A stretch of 43,387 bases of DNA from Anaerolineae bacterium (GTDB taxonomy: Bacteria; Chloroflexota; Anaerolineae; 4572-78; J111). The DNA lies in the NCBI GenBank assembly GCA_020433785.1, contig JAGRCC010000313.1:1-43387 (forward strand). Direction: 5' to 3'. Positions 26,042-36,824 of this stretch are shown piece by piece (the stretch's first letter is position 1; each line of letters opens with the position of its first letter). The notes beneath the pieces were generated by a model, which was not told where the DNA came from, did no database searches, and was given only the letters and a program-made list of their open reading frames with translations. A program made the translations under genes and the position numbers.

Positions 26042-27946
26042 TTGCTAATCTTACTCTCGCTGGTCAATTTACTTTTGTTCCCCCTGGCCTTACGTCGCCT
26101 GCCGACGACGGATCGTCGGCTCACCGATTGGCGACAGATCGTTTTGTTGGGTTGCGTCATCTGGGGGCTTTGGCTGACGCTTATTACGGAAATACTCAGC
26201 CTTTTCAACGCCCTCCATCTTTGGGCTTTAGTCGCAGCCTGGAGTATGGCCCTTCTTTTTGTTTTATGGCTGATCTACCAAACGCCTTCACCGCCGTCAG
26301 GGTTCCCAAAACCAGGTCTGCCGGCCTCAACCTTTCTCCCTTTGGCCGGCATTGTCTTCGTCGTCGGTCTCACCGGAGTGGTCGCCCTAATTTCTCCGCC
26401 CAACAATTGGGACTCGATGACCTATCACATGGTTCGTGTGATGCATTGGCTTCAAAACGGAACGGTCGCTCATTACGCCACCCATGAAGTGAGACAGCTC
26501 TATCTTAATCCCTGGGCCGAATTTGCCATCCTCCATTTTCAGCTTTTGAGCGGTGGCGACGTCTTTGCCAATGGGGTCCAGTGGCTCAGTATGGTTGGAT
26601 CTGTTATCGGCGTCAGTTTGATCGCCCGCCAACTTGGCGCGAGGCTAACCGGACAGGTTTTCGCGTCGTTGGTAGCGGCCACTATTCCTATGGGTCTGCT
26701 TCAGACGGTGACCACCCAGAACGATTGGGTGGTTACGTTTTGGTTGGTTTGTTTTGTCTCATTTGTGATCACTGTTCGCCGCGAGTTGAGTTGGATTATG
26801 ATTCTAGGCTGCGGTGGTAGTTTGGCGCTGGGGTTTTTAACCAAAGGGACCGCCTATTTATACGCCGCGCCGTTTTTAATCTGGTTGGGCTTGAGCTTGT
26901 TCAAAACTCTCAGCTGGCGAGCTTGGTGGCCCCTGTTCACTATGGGGTTAATCGTATTAATTTTCAACAGCGGCCACTACGCCCGCAACTTGCCGCTCTT
27001 TGGTTCGCCCCTTCAGCCGCAGTCACTGGCCGAATACGACTATCGAAACCAAAGCTTGACCCCGGCTCTGGCGGTTTCGAATGTGGTGCGCAATTTGGCC
27101 CTGCATATCAACGTGCCGCTTCCGGCGCTGACTCGGACCACGGCTCAAGCGGTCCAAACGCTGCATCACGGGCTGGGCATTGATCTCAACGATCCGCGTA
27201 CCACCTGGATCGGTACGCAATTTGAGGTCAACCCCTTTTTTGTTTCTGAAGATGCCAGCGGCAACTTCATCCACTTAATTTTGATCGGGCTCTGTTTTGG
27301 GGTGGTTGTGGTTCGTAAAATTCAAAAACGGGCGGGCGAGGAATTTACCTACGTGATGCTCTTGACCACGGCCTTTCTGCTGTTTAGCTTCTACCTCAAG
27401 TGGCAGCCTTGGCACAGCCGGCTTCATCTACCCTTGTTTGTGCTGTGGACGCCGGTTATCGGCTTAGTGCTGCCTCAAAAATCTCTGTGGCTATCCCATT
27501 TGCTGACCGTACTGCTCATTGGGCAGTCGCTGCCTTTCCTATTGACCAATCCGAACCATCCCTTGACCGGCCCCAATACCATTTTCAACAAACCCCGAAA
27601 CGAGCAATACTTCCTGCAAGCGCCACTCCCAGCCGAAGCCTACACCACCGTCATTCAACTTATCGAACAAGCGGGTCACTGCTCCGATATCGGGTTGGTT
27701 CTGCCGGGCAACTTTTGGGAATATCCGTTCTGGTTCTTGCTGGCCCAGTCTGCCATTGACCGGCCCCACATCGAGAACGTTGAGGTCAAAAACGAGTCTG
27801 CGGTTCTGCAAAACAACCGATTTGAACCCTGCGCGGTTGTTTGTATTAATTGTCCTCCGGCTGCTCAAATTCGCTATACGGAGCAATTTGACGGACCGGC
27901 CTTCACGACCGAAAATAACTTCATCTTTTTGAAATATCACAAGTAA
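26042..27946 (+). CDS. Second ArnT/PMT-like GT-C membrane glycosyltransferase
   Basis: I chose TTG 26042 (634 aa) because AGGAG at 26029-26033, overlapping the previous stop, lies 8 nt upstream; the frame is open to 25988 but that part overlaps the GT2 gene. The protein starts with the membrane segment LILLSLVNLLLFPLA and has about 11-12 further segments. The first outer loop NNWDSMTYHMVRVMHWLQNG corresponds to the acidic loop of the 830-aa paralogue, both followed by THxxRQ. Here the acidic residue is the Asp of WDS. A short soluble tail follows. It probably transfers a sugar from a lipid carrier outside the membrane. It is the last gene before the toxin-antitoxin-like pair. Confidence 0.72.
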   Translation: MLILLSLVNLLLFPLALRRLPTTDRRLTDWRQIVLLGCVIWGLWLTLITEILSLFNALHLWALVAAWSMALLFVLWLIYQTPSPPSGFPKPGLPASTFLPLAGIVFVVGLTGVVALISPPNNWDSMTYHMVRVMHWLQNGTVAHYATHEVRQLYLNPWAEFAILHFQLLSGGDVFANGVQWLSMVGSVIGVSLIARQLGARLTGQVFASLVAATIPMGLLQTVTTQNDWVVTFWLVCFVSFVITVRRELSWIMILGCGGSLALGFLTKGTAYLYAAPFLIWLGLSLFKTLSWRAWWPLFTMGLIVLIFNSGHYARNLPLFGSPLQPQSLAEYDYRNQSLTPALAVSNVVRNLALHINVPLPALTRTTAQAVQTLHHGLGIDLNDPRTTWIGTQFEVNPFFVSEDASGNFIHLILIGLCFGVVVVRKIQKRAGEEFTYVMLLTTAFLLFSFYLKWQPWHSRLHLPLFVLWTPVIGLVLPQKSLWLSHLLTVLLIGQSLPFLLTNPNHPLTGPNTIFNKPRNEQYFLQAPLPAEAYTTVIQLIEQAGHCSDIGLVLPGNFWEYPFWFLLAQSAIDRPHIENVEVKNESAVLQNNRFEPCAVVCINCPPAAQIRYTEQFDGPAFTTENNFIFLKYHK

Positions 27947-27992
27947 AATGAGCGCCAACTCACTAAATCTTTTCATCATTGTATCATCAGTT

Positions 27993-28021
27993 TTCGCCCT
28001 GGACGCCCAATCATATATAAT
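27993..28021 (+). promoter_or_regulatory. Predicted promoter of the DUF433/DUF5615 pair
   Basis: A perfect TATAAT at 28016-28021 has a weak -35 (TTCGCC at 27993-27998) 17 nt upstream. The -10 sits in a near-palindromic AT-rich stretch (ATCATATATAAT) that could be an operator for autoregulation. The leader to the ATG at 28059 is about 30 nt and ends with AGGAG. Confidence 0.5.
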
Positions 28022-28058
28022 CATCAATAAAGGTCATATTACAAACTAGGAGCACCCG

Positions 28059-28295
28059 ATGGACAATTTATTAAGCCGGATTACCTTTAACAAAGACATC
28101 CTCGATGGAAAACCTCTTATCCGAGGTATGCGTATTTCTGTAGAGATGATCCTTGAGTTATTGGCTAAGGGAGCAACGACGACGGAAATTTTAGAAGATT
28201 ATCCTGAACTTGAGTTGGATGATATCAGAGCTGCCCTGCTTTATGCTCATCATCTTATCTCAGGTGAGACGGTATATGATCGGGTTATCGTGTGA
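28059..28295 (+). CDS. DUF433 antitoxin-like protein
   Basis: A 78-aa protein of the DUF433 family, proposed antitoxins of PIN-like toxins. Typical features are RITFNKDILDGKPLIRGMRI at residues 6-25 and LLAKGATTTEILEDYPELEL, a small winged-helix-like DNA-binding fold. AGGAG lies 7 nt before the ATG. The stop TGA overlaps the GTG start of the PIN-like gene by 4 nt (GTGA), the usual arrangement of type II pairs. The gene is lower in GC than its neighbours: 24 of 60 bases in the row at 28141. It may repress its own promoter (inference). Confidence 0.88.
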   Translation: MDNLLSRITFNKDILDGKPLIRGMRISVEMILELLAKGATTTEILEDYPELELDDIRAALLYAHHLISGETVYDRVIV

Positions 28296-28642
28296 AAATT
28301 CTCAGCGATGTCAACGCCAGCGGAGCGATAGCAAAGTGGTTGGAGAGCATGGGACACGACATCGTCAGAGTAAGCGCAAAAGACCCCCGGCTCTCAGATG
28401 ATGATATCTTAGCTTGGGCTATGCGAGAAAACAGAGTCATCATAACCACAGATAAGGATTTTGAAGAAATGGTCTGGCGGGAATCGAAACCTCACTGTGG
28501 TATTTTGCGTTTAGAAAATGTACCTCGTGATGAAAGAATTCTTCTGCTTGAAGAAGCTTTTACTCTCTATCAACAAGATTTAGAAGATGGAGCCATTGTA
28601 ATTGCTCAGAAGAAAAAATTTCGTGTCAGAAAATTGCGCTAA
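28292..28642 (+). CDS. DUF5615 PIN-like toxin candidate
   Basis: A 116-aa protein of the DUF5615/PIN-like group, putative RNase toxins. The conserved acidic positions lie in ILSDVNASGAIAKWLESMGH (D6), RLSDDDILAWA and RVIITTDKDFEEM (TTDKDF is the hallmark). The C-terminal helix around ERILLLEEAFTLYQ is also typical. It starts at GTG 28292 inside the stop region of the DUF433 gene. PIN-like nucleases need the Asp cluster to bind metal, and it appears intact here. Nuclease activity and toxicity are inferred from the family, not shown. Confidence 0.87.
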   Translation: MKILSDVNASGAIAKWLESMGHDIVRVSAKDPRLSDDDILAWAMRENRVIITTDKDFEEMVWRESKPHCGILRLENVPRDERILLLEEAFTLYQQDLEDGAIVIAQKKKFRVRKLR

Positions 28643-28648
28643 AATCCA

Positions 28649-31573
<2,925 letters not shown>

Positions 31574-31587
31574 ACAGGAGAACAAAA

Positions 31588-31688
31588 CTGGTTTTGCCAA
31601 ACTTTCTCGGAGCGACAAAGCTTGCTTTGTCAAATTCGATCAAAGCAAACTTTGATGCTCCAGATCTTTATTTACCTAGAAGAACCCC
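31588..31688 (+). repeat. Palindromic element with a three-way-junction fold
   Basis: Between the GT26 stop and the next ATG lies a nested set of perfect inverted repeats. The outer stem is GGAGC (31609-31613) with GCTCC (31657-31661). Inside it lie hairpin 1, GACAAAG/CTTTGTC (31614-31620 and 31625-31631, loop CTTG), a 6-nt linker, and hairpin 2, ATCAAAG/CTTTGAT (31639-31645 and 31650-31656, loop CAAA). A further CAAAAC-TG-GTTTTG lies just upstream (31583-31596). AGGAG at 31576-31580 is now 108 nt from the ATG, as if the element had been inserted between a ribosome-binding site and its start codon. REP/MITE-like repeat or structured RNA. Confidence 0.55.
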
Positions 31689-32297
31689 ATGCTTGATCAC
31701 TATTTACGCGGCGCTAAGGATTATGTCCTGGCCTTGTTAGCCCCACCGCTGTACCGAATTCATCCTATTACGCTTTCTTTTATCGGCTTAGGTTTCGGTC
31801 TCATCGCCGGTATTTTCTTAATGCGGCAGCAGTATCTATTTGGCTTTATTTTCTGGTTAATCAACCGCATCCTCGATGGCCTGGACGGCACCATCGCTCG
31901 CCAAACCGGCCGGCAGAGCGATTTCGGTGGCTATATCGACATTATTTTCGATTTTGCCATCTACGCTTTCATTCCTATTTCGCTGACCGTGGGGTTACCT
32001 TCAACTGAAGCATTTCTGAGCTTGAGCTTCTTGCTGGCCAGCTTTTACATCAACGCCGCCTCGTGGATGTATCTAGCGGCGATATTGGAAAAGCGGCGGG
32101 AAGGAGCAAAAACAAAGGGGGAACTGACCACCATTACGATGCCGTCGGGGTTAATCGGCGGCGCGGAGACCGTGCTTTTCTTCAGCCTCTTCATTATTTG
32201 GCCGCAGCAGATTATCTTGCTATTCGTGTTAATGGGTATTTTGGTGCTATTTACCACCGGCCAGCGGCTGGTGTGGGCGGCTCGATATTTGAGGTAA
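31689..32297 (+). CDS. CDP-alcohol phosphatidyltransferase family protein
   Basis: A 202-aa integral membrane enzyme with about 5-6 membrane helices that transfers a substituted phosphate from a CDP-alcohol to an alcohol, usually in phospholipid synthesis. The diagnostic motif D-x2-D-G-x2-A-R-x8-G-x3-D-x3-D is complete, built from DGLDGTIAR, then GGYIDIIFD. The N-terminus HPITLSFIGLGFGLIAGIF is typical. The product (phosphatidylglycerol phosphate, inositol phosphate or other) cannot be told. The ATG at 31689 has only a weak AGAAG upstream, and a better ribosome-binding site lies before the palindromic element. Confidence 0.9.
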   Translation: MLDHYLRGAKDYVLALLAPPLYRIHPITLSFIGLGFGLIAGIFLMRQQYLFGFIFWLINRILDGLDGTIARQTGRQSDFGGYIDIIFDFAIYAFIPISLTVGLPSTEAFLSLSFLLASFYINAASWMYLAAILEKRREGAKTKGELTTITMPSGLIGGAETVLFFSLFIIWPQQIILLFVLMGILVLFTTGQRLVWAARYLR

Positions 32298-32342
32298 TGG
32301 GGACGCTTACTTTTGTTTACTTTAGAATTGTGGTAGAACTTG

Positions 32343-32780
32343 CTACGAACTTTGGTAGGCGTTCCAGGCTTGTAGAAATGCGTCCGGTATGGAAACGGTC
32401 TGGCGGTCGGCATAGTTAAAGGTGATGATGCCCGTTTCGGCCAGGGCGACTAGCTGCGCACCTTTGGCTAGCCGATAAAAAATCCGAAAACTTTTGCGCG
32501 AGATATCGCCGATGTGGCAGTCGATGTGGAGGCTATCGAATAGAAAGCCTTCGGCTTTGAAGTTGACCACCAGATCGGCCAAGATAATCCCGGTCCGGCC
32601 GTCGCCTAGATCAAATTCGCTTAAGCCCAGCGCGTGCAGCAACTGAACGCGCGCTTCACTGATGAGACCCACCACCGAGTCATTACCTAAGTGATTGCCG
32701 TAGTTGAGGTCCGTCACCCGCACTGTTACGGTGTGGCTGAATTCATAAGTAGGTTGTTCTTCCAGTTTTACACGCGGCAT
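32343..32780 (-). CDS. Hotdog-fold acyl-CoA thioesterase (4HBT type)
   Basis: I chose the ATG at 32780 (145 aa) because GGAGA lies 7 nt upstream; the frame extends to 32873 but passes through the predicted promoter. The sequence HTVTVRVTDLNYGNHLGNDS (from residue 16) has the Asp-x-x-x-GNH-x-x-N pattern of YbgC/FadM-type thioesterases, followed by a long helix LISEARVQLLHALGL. ILADLVVNFKAEGFLFDSL and FRIFYRLAKGAQLVALAETG are the hotdog sheet strands. It probably hydrolyses a short or aromatic acyl-CoA; the substrate is unknown. It is convergent with the phosphatidyltransferase gene. Confidence 0.82.
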   Translation of the reverse strand: MPRVKLEEQPTYEFSHTVTVRVTDLNYGNHLGNDSVVGLISEARVQLLHALGLSEFDLGDGRTGIILADLVVNFKAEGFLFDSLHIDCHIGDISRKSFRIFYRLAKGAQLVALAETGIITFNYADRQTVSIPDAFLQAWNAYQSS

Positions 32781-32813
32781 TCGTCTTGTCTCCAATCGAT
32801 TTTTCAAGAAGCG

Positions 32814-32842
32814 ATTATACGGCAAAGAGAATTTCAGAACAA
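32814..32842 (-). promoter_or_regulatory. Predicted sigma70-type promoter of the thioesterase gene
   Basis: On the - strand, TTGTTC (32842-32837) and a perfect TATAAT (32819-32814) are 17 nt apart. The ATG at 32780 lies about 27 nt beyond the expected start site. Confidence 0.65.
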
Positions 32843-32903
32843 TTAAATCTATCTTGGCTAAATGGATAATCACTTTTTGGAGAATTTAGACAGTGGTGCT
32901 ACA

Positions 32904-32915
32904 AGAGAATTCTCT
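32904..32915. promoter_or_regulatory. 12-bp perfect palindrome in the divergent region
   Basis: AGAGAATTCTCT reads the same on both strands and is followed by ATTTTTT. It lies between the thioesterase promoter and the start of the membrane-protein gene (32948). It may be a repressor site; no owner is known. It could also be chance in an AT-rich gap. Confidence 0.3.
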
Positions 32916-32947
32916 ATTTTTTAAGGTTCTAATGGAGCTGCCCAACC

Positions 32948-33694
32948 ATGTCTAGCGCTGCATCTTTTTCAATCCAGCCGGCTGAATATCGACTGAACCG
33001 GATTCATGCCCTGCTGGCCGTTCAATCGGTAGTAGTCATTCTTTTGTCGATTAACCGGCTAAGTTCGTTGACCACGGCCTATGTCTGGCCCAATGAATTT
33101 TTGCGATGGACCGAGCTAAACAACATGCTGATTCTGCCGCTGATCAGCGTCATCGCCTCCTATTGGCTCAAAAATGAGCTGCAAATGTCGCCGCCCACCT
33201 CAGCCGGCGACCGCTTGTGGCGAGGGGTGCTCAATGTGGCCTTTCTAGTGGGAGTATACCTGCTAGCCGCCAGCTACGGCACCCACGAGGTGACCAACTA
33301 CCTGCATATCCGCTTCTGCCCCCCTGAGGAGACCAATCAGCTCTGCCAGATTATCCGCTTCAATGACGACGATTTCTCCCACTGGGTTTTCTTTACCGGC
33401 TTTGTGCTGATCAATGTGGCGATCCTGCTGCTGCAAGTCATCTGTCCTTACCGAGGTGCGCTTACCTTGCGTGACAAAGTGCTCTTAATTGTCAACGCAC
33501 TTTTCATTGGCCTGGCCATTTTTGCCAATCTGGCGTTCGAGGAAATCGGCTTTGATCTGTACGTGGTGGCGCTGCTGGCCGTTTTATCGTTGGGGCTGTT
33601 GTGGCGGAAGAGCGGCCAGCCACTGGTGATTTACTACAGTGTGGCCTACACGCTGGGTTTGGTGGCCACGGGTGTAGTGATACTGTTGGGGTGA
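32948..33694 (+). CDS. Unknown seven-helix membrane protein
   Basis: A 248-aa protein with about seven hydrophobic segments, for example LLAVQSVVVILLSI, MLILPLISVIASYWL, VLNVAFLVGVYLLAASYG, HWVFFTGFVLINVAILLLQV, VLLIVNALFIGLAIFANLAF, LYVVALLAVLSLGLLW and VAYTLGLVATGVVILLG. Conserved-looking polar features are SYGTHEVTNYLH, which could bind a metal or haem through its His residues, and a short Cys pair in RFCPPEETNQLC on an outside loop. The family is not recognised. GGAG at 32935-32938 precedes the ATG by about 9 nt. The MscS gene follows, with its own promoter. Confidence 0.7.
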   Translation: MSSAASFSIQPAEYRLNRIHALLAVQSVVVILLSINRLSSLTTAYVWPNEFLRWTELNNMLILPLISVIASYWLKNELQMSPPTSAGDRLWRGVLNVAFLVGVYLLAASYGTHEVTNYLHIRFCPPEETNQLCQIIRFNDDDFSHWVFFTGFVLINVAILLLQVICPYRGALTLRDKVLLIVNALFIGLAIFANLAFEEIGFDLYVVALLAVLSLGLLWRKSGQPLVIYYSVAYTLGLVATGVVILLG

Positions 33695-33721
33695 CCAGAG
33701 CGATCCTCCTGAATGGCATCA

Positions 33722-33750
33722 TTGTAGTGCTCTCAGAACCGTGCTATACT
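33722..33750 (+). promoter_or_regulatory. Predicted extended -10 promoter of the MscS gene
   Basis: TTGTAG (33722-33727) and TATACT (33745-33750) are 17 nt apart, and TGC directly before the -10 makes it an extended -10. The MscS start at 33796 follows after about 38 nt of leader with AGGGAG (33781-33786). Confidence 0.6.
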
Positions 33751-33795
33751 GGAATCAGAAATACACGATCACGACCGGACAGGGAGATATCTTAT

Positions 33796-35097
33796 TTGTT
33801 TAATCTCAATCTTTTCTCTTTAACCACATTAGCCCAAACCGCTGCGCTGGCTGTTATTTTAGCAGTAGCCTGGCTCTCCCAATTCGTTCTAGGGCGACTT
33901 TTTATGGCGCTTGAAATGCGCTTGAAACCCATTACCTGGGCGCGTCATCTGCCAGTGGTTGCCTTGAGCGCCCTGCCCCCCCTGCTGGCCTGGTGGCTGG
34001 CCCGCTTGGCTATTGATAGTTTTGAGGCTTTTGGCCGGCAAACCGACCTACTTCGCTGGGCTGTTCCCTTCTTTACGCTCTGGTTCTTTTACCGGCTGGC
34101 CGATACGCTGATCAATATCAATTTCAGAGCACCTCAAGCGCAAGTGTGGCGCAAAAAAGTACTGGTGCCCATCACGCTAATGGCCGGCTTATTGTATGGC
34201 GTTGGCCTGTTGGATGATTTTCTTCAGTTAAGATCACTAGCCAATGAAAGCCTACAAAATATTACCATTGGCTCTGTTCTGGCCGGCCTGGCGATTATCG
34301 GTCTTTTTCTATATCTGTCTCGATTTATTTTTCGCTTCTTAGAAAGTGGGTTTTTGCCGGAAGCAGGTTTTGAGCCGGGGTTAGCCCACGCCGTCTCAAC
34401 CCTTACGGCTTATGCGGTCTTGATCATCGGTGTGATCGCCGGGCTGATGGTGACCGGAGTCAATCTGACGACGCTGACGGTCATCGCCGGTGGGTTATCG
34501 ATCGGTTTAGGCTTTGGCTTACAGCAGATAGTCAGCAACTTCGTCAGTGGCTTTATCCTCATGTTTGATCGGTCGATTAGTCCGGGCGACGTCATCGAGA
34601 TCGGCAGCACGGTCGGGGCAGTTCAGGATATCGGTATCCGCAGCATTATTATCAAAACGGCCACCAATCGAGAGGTCATCATCCCCAACTCGCATTTTTT
34701 GTCTGACATGATGACCAACTTAACCCGGACCGATCGAATTGTTCGGGTGGATATTAAAGTGGGTGTTTCGTACGACGCCGATCCCCTGGAAGTGGAGCAG
34801 GCGTTACTGGAGGCAGCCCAACACCCGCAAATCCTCGAAGAGCCGCCAGCCTCCGTTCAGTTTCTGGATTTCGGCGAGAGCAGCCTTGACTTTGCGCTGC
34901 TCGTCTGGACCAACAATCCGATGCGCATCCCCGCCCTGTCCAGTGATCTGCGCTATCGGATTTGGGACTCGCTCAAGCAGCGCAACATCGAAATTCCCTT
35001 TCCGCAGCGAGATTTGCACATTCGTTCAGGGGCGACGTGGCAGCCGACCGATGGAGCCTCACCTCGGGTAGAGGAAAATCTCAATCAAGGGCAGTAG
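33796..35097 (+). CDS. MscS-family mechanosensitive channel
   Basis: I chose TTG 33796 (434 aa) because AGGGAG is 9 nt upstream and a promoter lies between it and the previous gene; the frame runs open to 33601 inside that gene. It has about five hydrophobic segments. The pore helix region is LTVIAGGLSIGLGFGLQQIV, followed by FVSGFILMFDRSISPGDVIE, the usual MscS beta-domain entry. VGAVQDIGIRSIIIKTATNR, VIIPNSHFLSDMMTNLTR and the C-terminal IEIPFPQRDLHI are canonical. It releases solutes at membrane tension, e.g. osmotic downshock. Its end overlaps the convergent kinase gene by 13 nt. Confidence 0.92.
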   Translation: MFNLNLFSLTTLAQTAALAVILAVAWLSQFVLGRLFMALEMRLKPITWARHLPVVALSALPPLLAWWLARLAIDSFEAFGRQTDLLRWAVPFFTLWFFYRLADTLININFRAPQAQVWRKKVLVPITLMAGLLYGVGLLDDFLQLRSLANESLQNITIGSVLAGLAIIGLFLYLSRFIFRFLESGFLPEAGFEPGLAHAVSTLTAYAVLIIGVIAGLMVTGVNLTTLTVIAGGLSIGLGFGLQQIVSNFVSGFILMFDRSISPGDVIEIGSTVGAVQDIGIRSIIIKTATNREVIIPNSHFLSDMMTNLTRTDRIVRVDIKVGVSYDADPLEVEQALLEAAQHPQILEEPPASVQFLDFGESSLDFALLVWTNNPMRIPALSSDLRYRIWDSLKQRNIEIPFPQRDLHIRSGATWQPTDGASPRVEENLNQGQ

Positions 35098-36824
35098 TAG
35101 TGGCAAATACGGGCTCGAATGGCCGTGTGGTCGCTGGTAGCATCATTGTTGCGATTGAGCACGATTAAAATCGACTCCTCCGGCTGGACCTGATTGATTT
35201 TAATCGTCTCGGCAAAACCCTGATTATCTCGACCTGCCAGCGTCTTCTGAAAAAGAGGCGCCTGCCCGCTCGTATCTAAGGTGTTCTCATAGACCGACAC
35301 CACCACCCCATCACCCCCTGAGTCGATTTTGCTGGCATTAATCCGAATCTCCAACGGGCCACTCACCGTGCTGACCCAATACCAACCCACATCGGCCCCA
35401 TTACCGGGATGAGCGCTGTCGGGGCAAATACGGATGTAATCTTCGCCGTACCAACAGGTGCCGTATCTTCTATCTTCAAAAGAGAGCGGTTTCCAATCGT
35501 CATTGTCCGGCGGGCTCCAGATATAGCGCCAAGCCTCTTGTTGGGTGGTCCCAAAATTGCCGGCGGTATCGGCCAGAACTTGAGGCACCGGTTCCGGCGT
35601 TGGCGTCGGCTCGGACGTAGGGGGGGATCCGGGTGACGCCTCGACAGCAGGAAGCTGCGTGGCAGGCACTTCTTCTCCGGGTGGCTCGGCGGTAGGGTTT
35701 TGACCCGGCAGCACAGCCGGGGTTGAGTCGGTCACTTCAGTAACGGTAACGGTTTCCTGAGCAGACTGGCTGGCCGCGTCATCGACATTACGCATAAAAA
35801 AGAAAGCGGTCAGAACCAAAGCCAGCAAAACGAGTACCCCCAGCGCCGCCGCGACACCAATACCCACATAAAAGAGGGGACGTTTATCACCCGCTACCGT
35901 GGCCGGCGACGGAGAGGGAACGACCGGCGCGGCCGGTGCAGCTTTCGACACGGTGGTTTTGAGCAGCGGTGAGGCAATGGTCGCCTCATTGCCCTGAAGC
36001 GCTGCTTCGAGCGCATCGATCAACTGGCAGCCCGTCTGGTAGCGATCCTCAGGGTCTTTGTTCAAAGCCTTGAATAAAACCGCTTCGGCTTCCGGCGGTA
36101 TCTCAGGATTGATTTCTCGGGGCGGAGGTACGGGCATGGTCAGGTGCTGAACAGCAACCGTGGTCGAGGAGGGATCGTTAAACGGCACGCGGCCGGTTAG
36201 CATCTGGTACAAAATGATGCCCAGCGAGTAAAGGTCGGATTGGGGCACGGCGCTGCCTGAGTGGCGGGCTTGTTCCGGGGCAATGTAATGGGCGCTGCCA
36301 AATACCTCGCCCTGTGAGCCCATTTCGGCGTCCATCGCTAGCCCAAAATCGGTTAGGACCACCCGTTTGTCTTTAGCCACCATCACATTCGACGGTTTGA
36401 CATCCCGGTGAATGATGCCTTTGCCGTGGGCGTAATCGAGCGCATTGGCTACAGCCCGGCCGATACGCAGGACTTCATCATAGGCCAAATGTTGGCCGTT
36501 GGCTTTGTAGTCGGCCAAAACCTTGGCCAGATCGTCCCCGTCGATATACTCCATAACGAAGTAGTAAAAGCCGTCCTGGTCATCGGCATAGTAAATTTGA
36601 ATGATATTTTCCTGCCGCCAGGTGGCGATGCTCTGAGCCTCGCGCACAAAGCGTTCGGCATAGGCCGGTTTGTCACGATAGCGCGCATCGATGACCTTAA
36701 TAGCCACCGGCCGGCGCAGTTTGACATCGTGACCGTAATAAACCTGGGCCATTCCTCCCCGGCCTAACGGGCGCTCAATCTCAAAATTTGCCAGGCGGCG
36801 GCCAATGAGCGGATCGTCAGTCAT
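35085..36824 (-). CDS. Transmembrane Ser/Thr protein kinase with extracytoplasmic sensor-like domain
   Basis: I chose the ATG at 36824 (579 aa), which has GGAGG upstream and overlaps the preceding kinase stop by 8 nt (ATGACTGA). The Hanks-type kinase domain covers about residues 14-275: LGRGGMAQVYYG (Gly loop), K43 in VAIKVIDA, E62, HRDVKPSN (D141), DFG (D159) and YIAPEQA. All catalytic residues are present. One membrane helix follows (YVGIGVAAALGVLVLLALVL). A Thr/Pro/Glu-rich linker and a roughly 160-residue beta-rich outer domain end the protein, with four or more Cys (GTCWYGEDYIRIC, RICHYYC). The outer part may bind glycan or sense the wall (inference). It is the twin of the next upstream gene. 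Confidence 0.93.
   Translation of the reverse strand: MTDDPLIGRRLANFEIERPLGRGGMAQVYYGHDVKLRRPVAIKVIDARYRDKPAYAERFVREAQSIATWRQENIIQIYYADDQDGFYYFVMEYIDGDDLAKVLADYKANGQHLAYDEVLRIGRAVANALDYAHGKGIIHRDVKPSNVMVAKDKRVVLTDFGLAMDAEMGSQGEVFGSAHYIAPEQARHSGSAVPQSDLYSLGIILYQMLTGRVPFNDPSSTTVAVQHLTMPVPPPREINPEIPPEAEAVLFKALNKDPEDRYQTGCQLIDALEAALQGNEATIASPLLKTTVSKAAPAAPVVPSPSPATVAGDKRPLFYVGIGVAAALGVLVLLALVLTAFFFMRNVDDAASQSAQETVTVTEVTDSTPAVLPGQNPTAEPPGEEVPATQLPAVEASPGSPPTSEPTPTPEPVPQVLADTAGNFGTTQQEAWRYIWSPPDNDDWKPLSFEDRRYGTCWYGEDYIRICPDSAHPGNGADVGWYWVSTVSGPLEIRINASKIDSGGDGVVVSVYENTLDTSGQAPLFQKTLAGRDNQGFAETIKINQVQPEESILIVLNRNNDATSDHTAIRARICHYYCP

Noticed and set aside
27539..28027. A 162-codon open frame on the - strand across the end of the GT-C gene.
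   Set aside because: It is antisense to a conserved membrane-protein gene and to the promoter of the toxin-antitoxin-like pair, with no recognisable motif.
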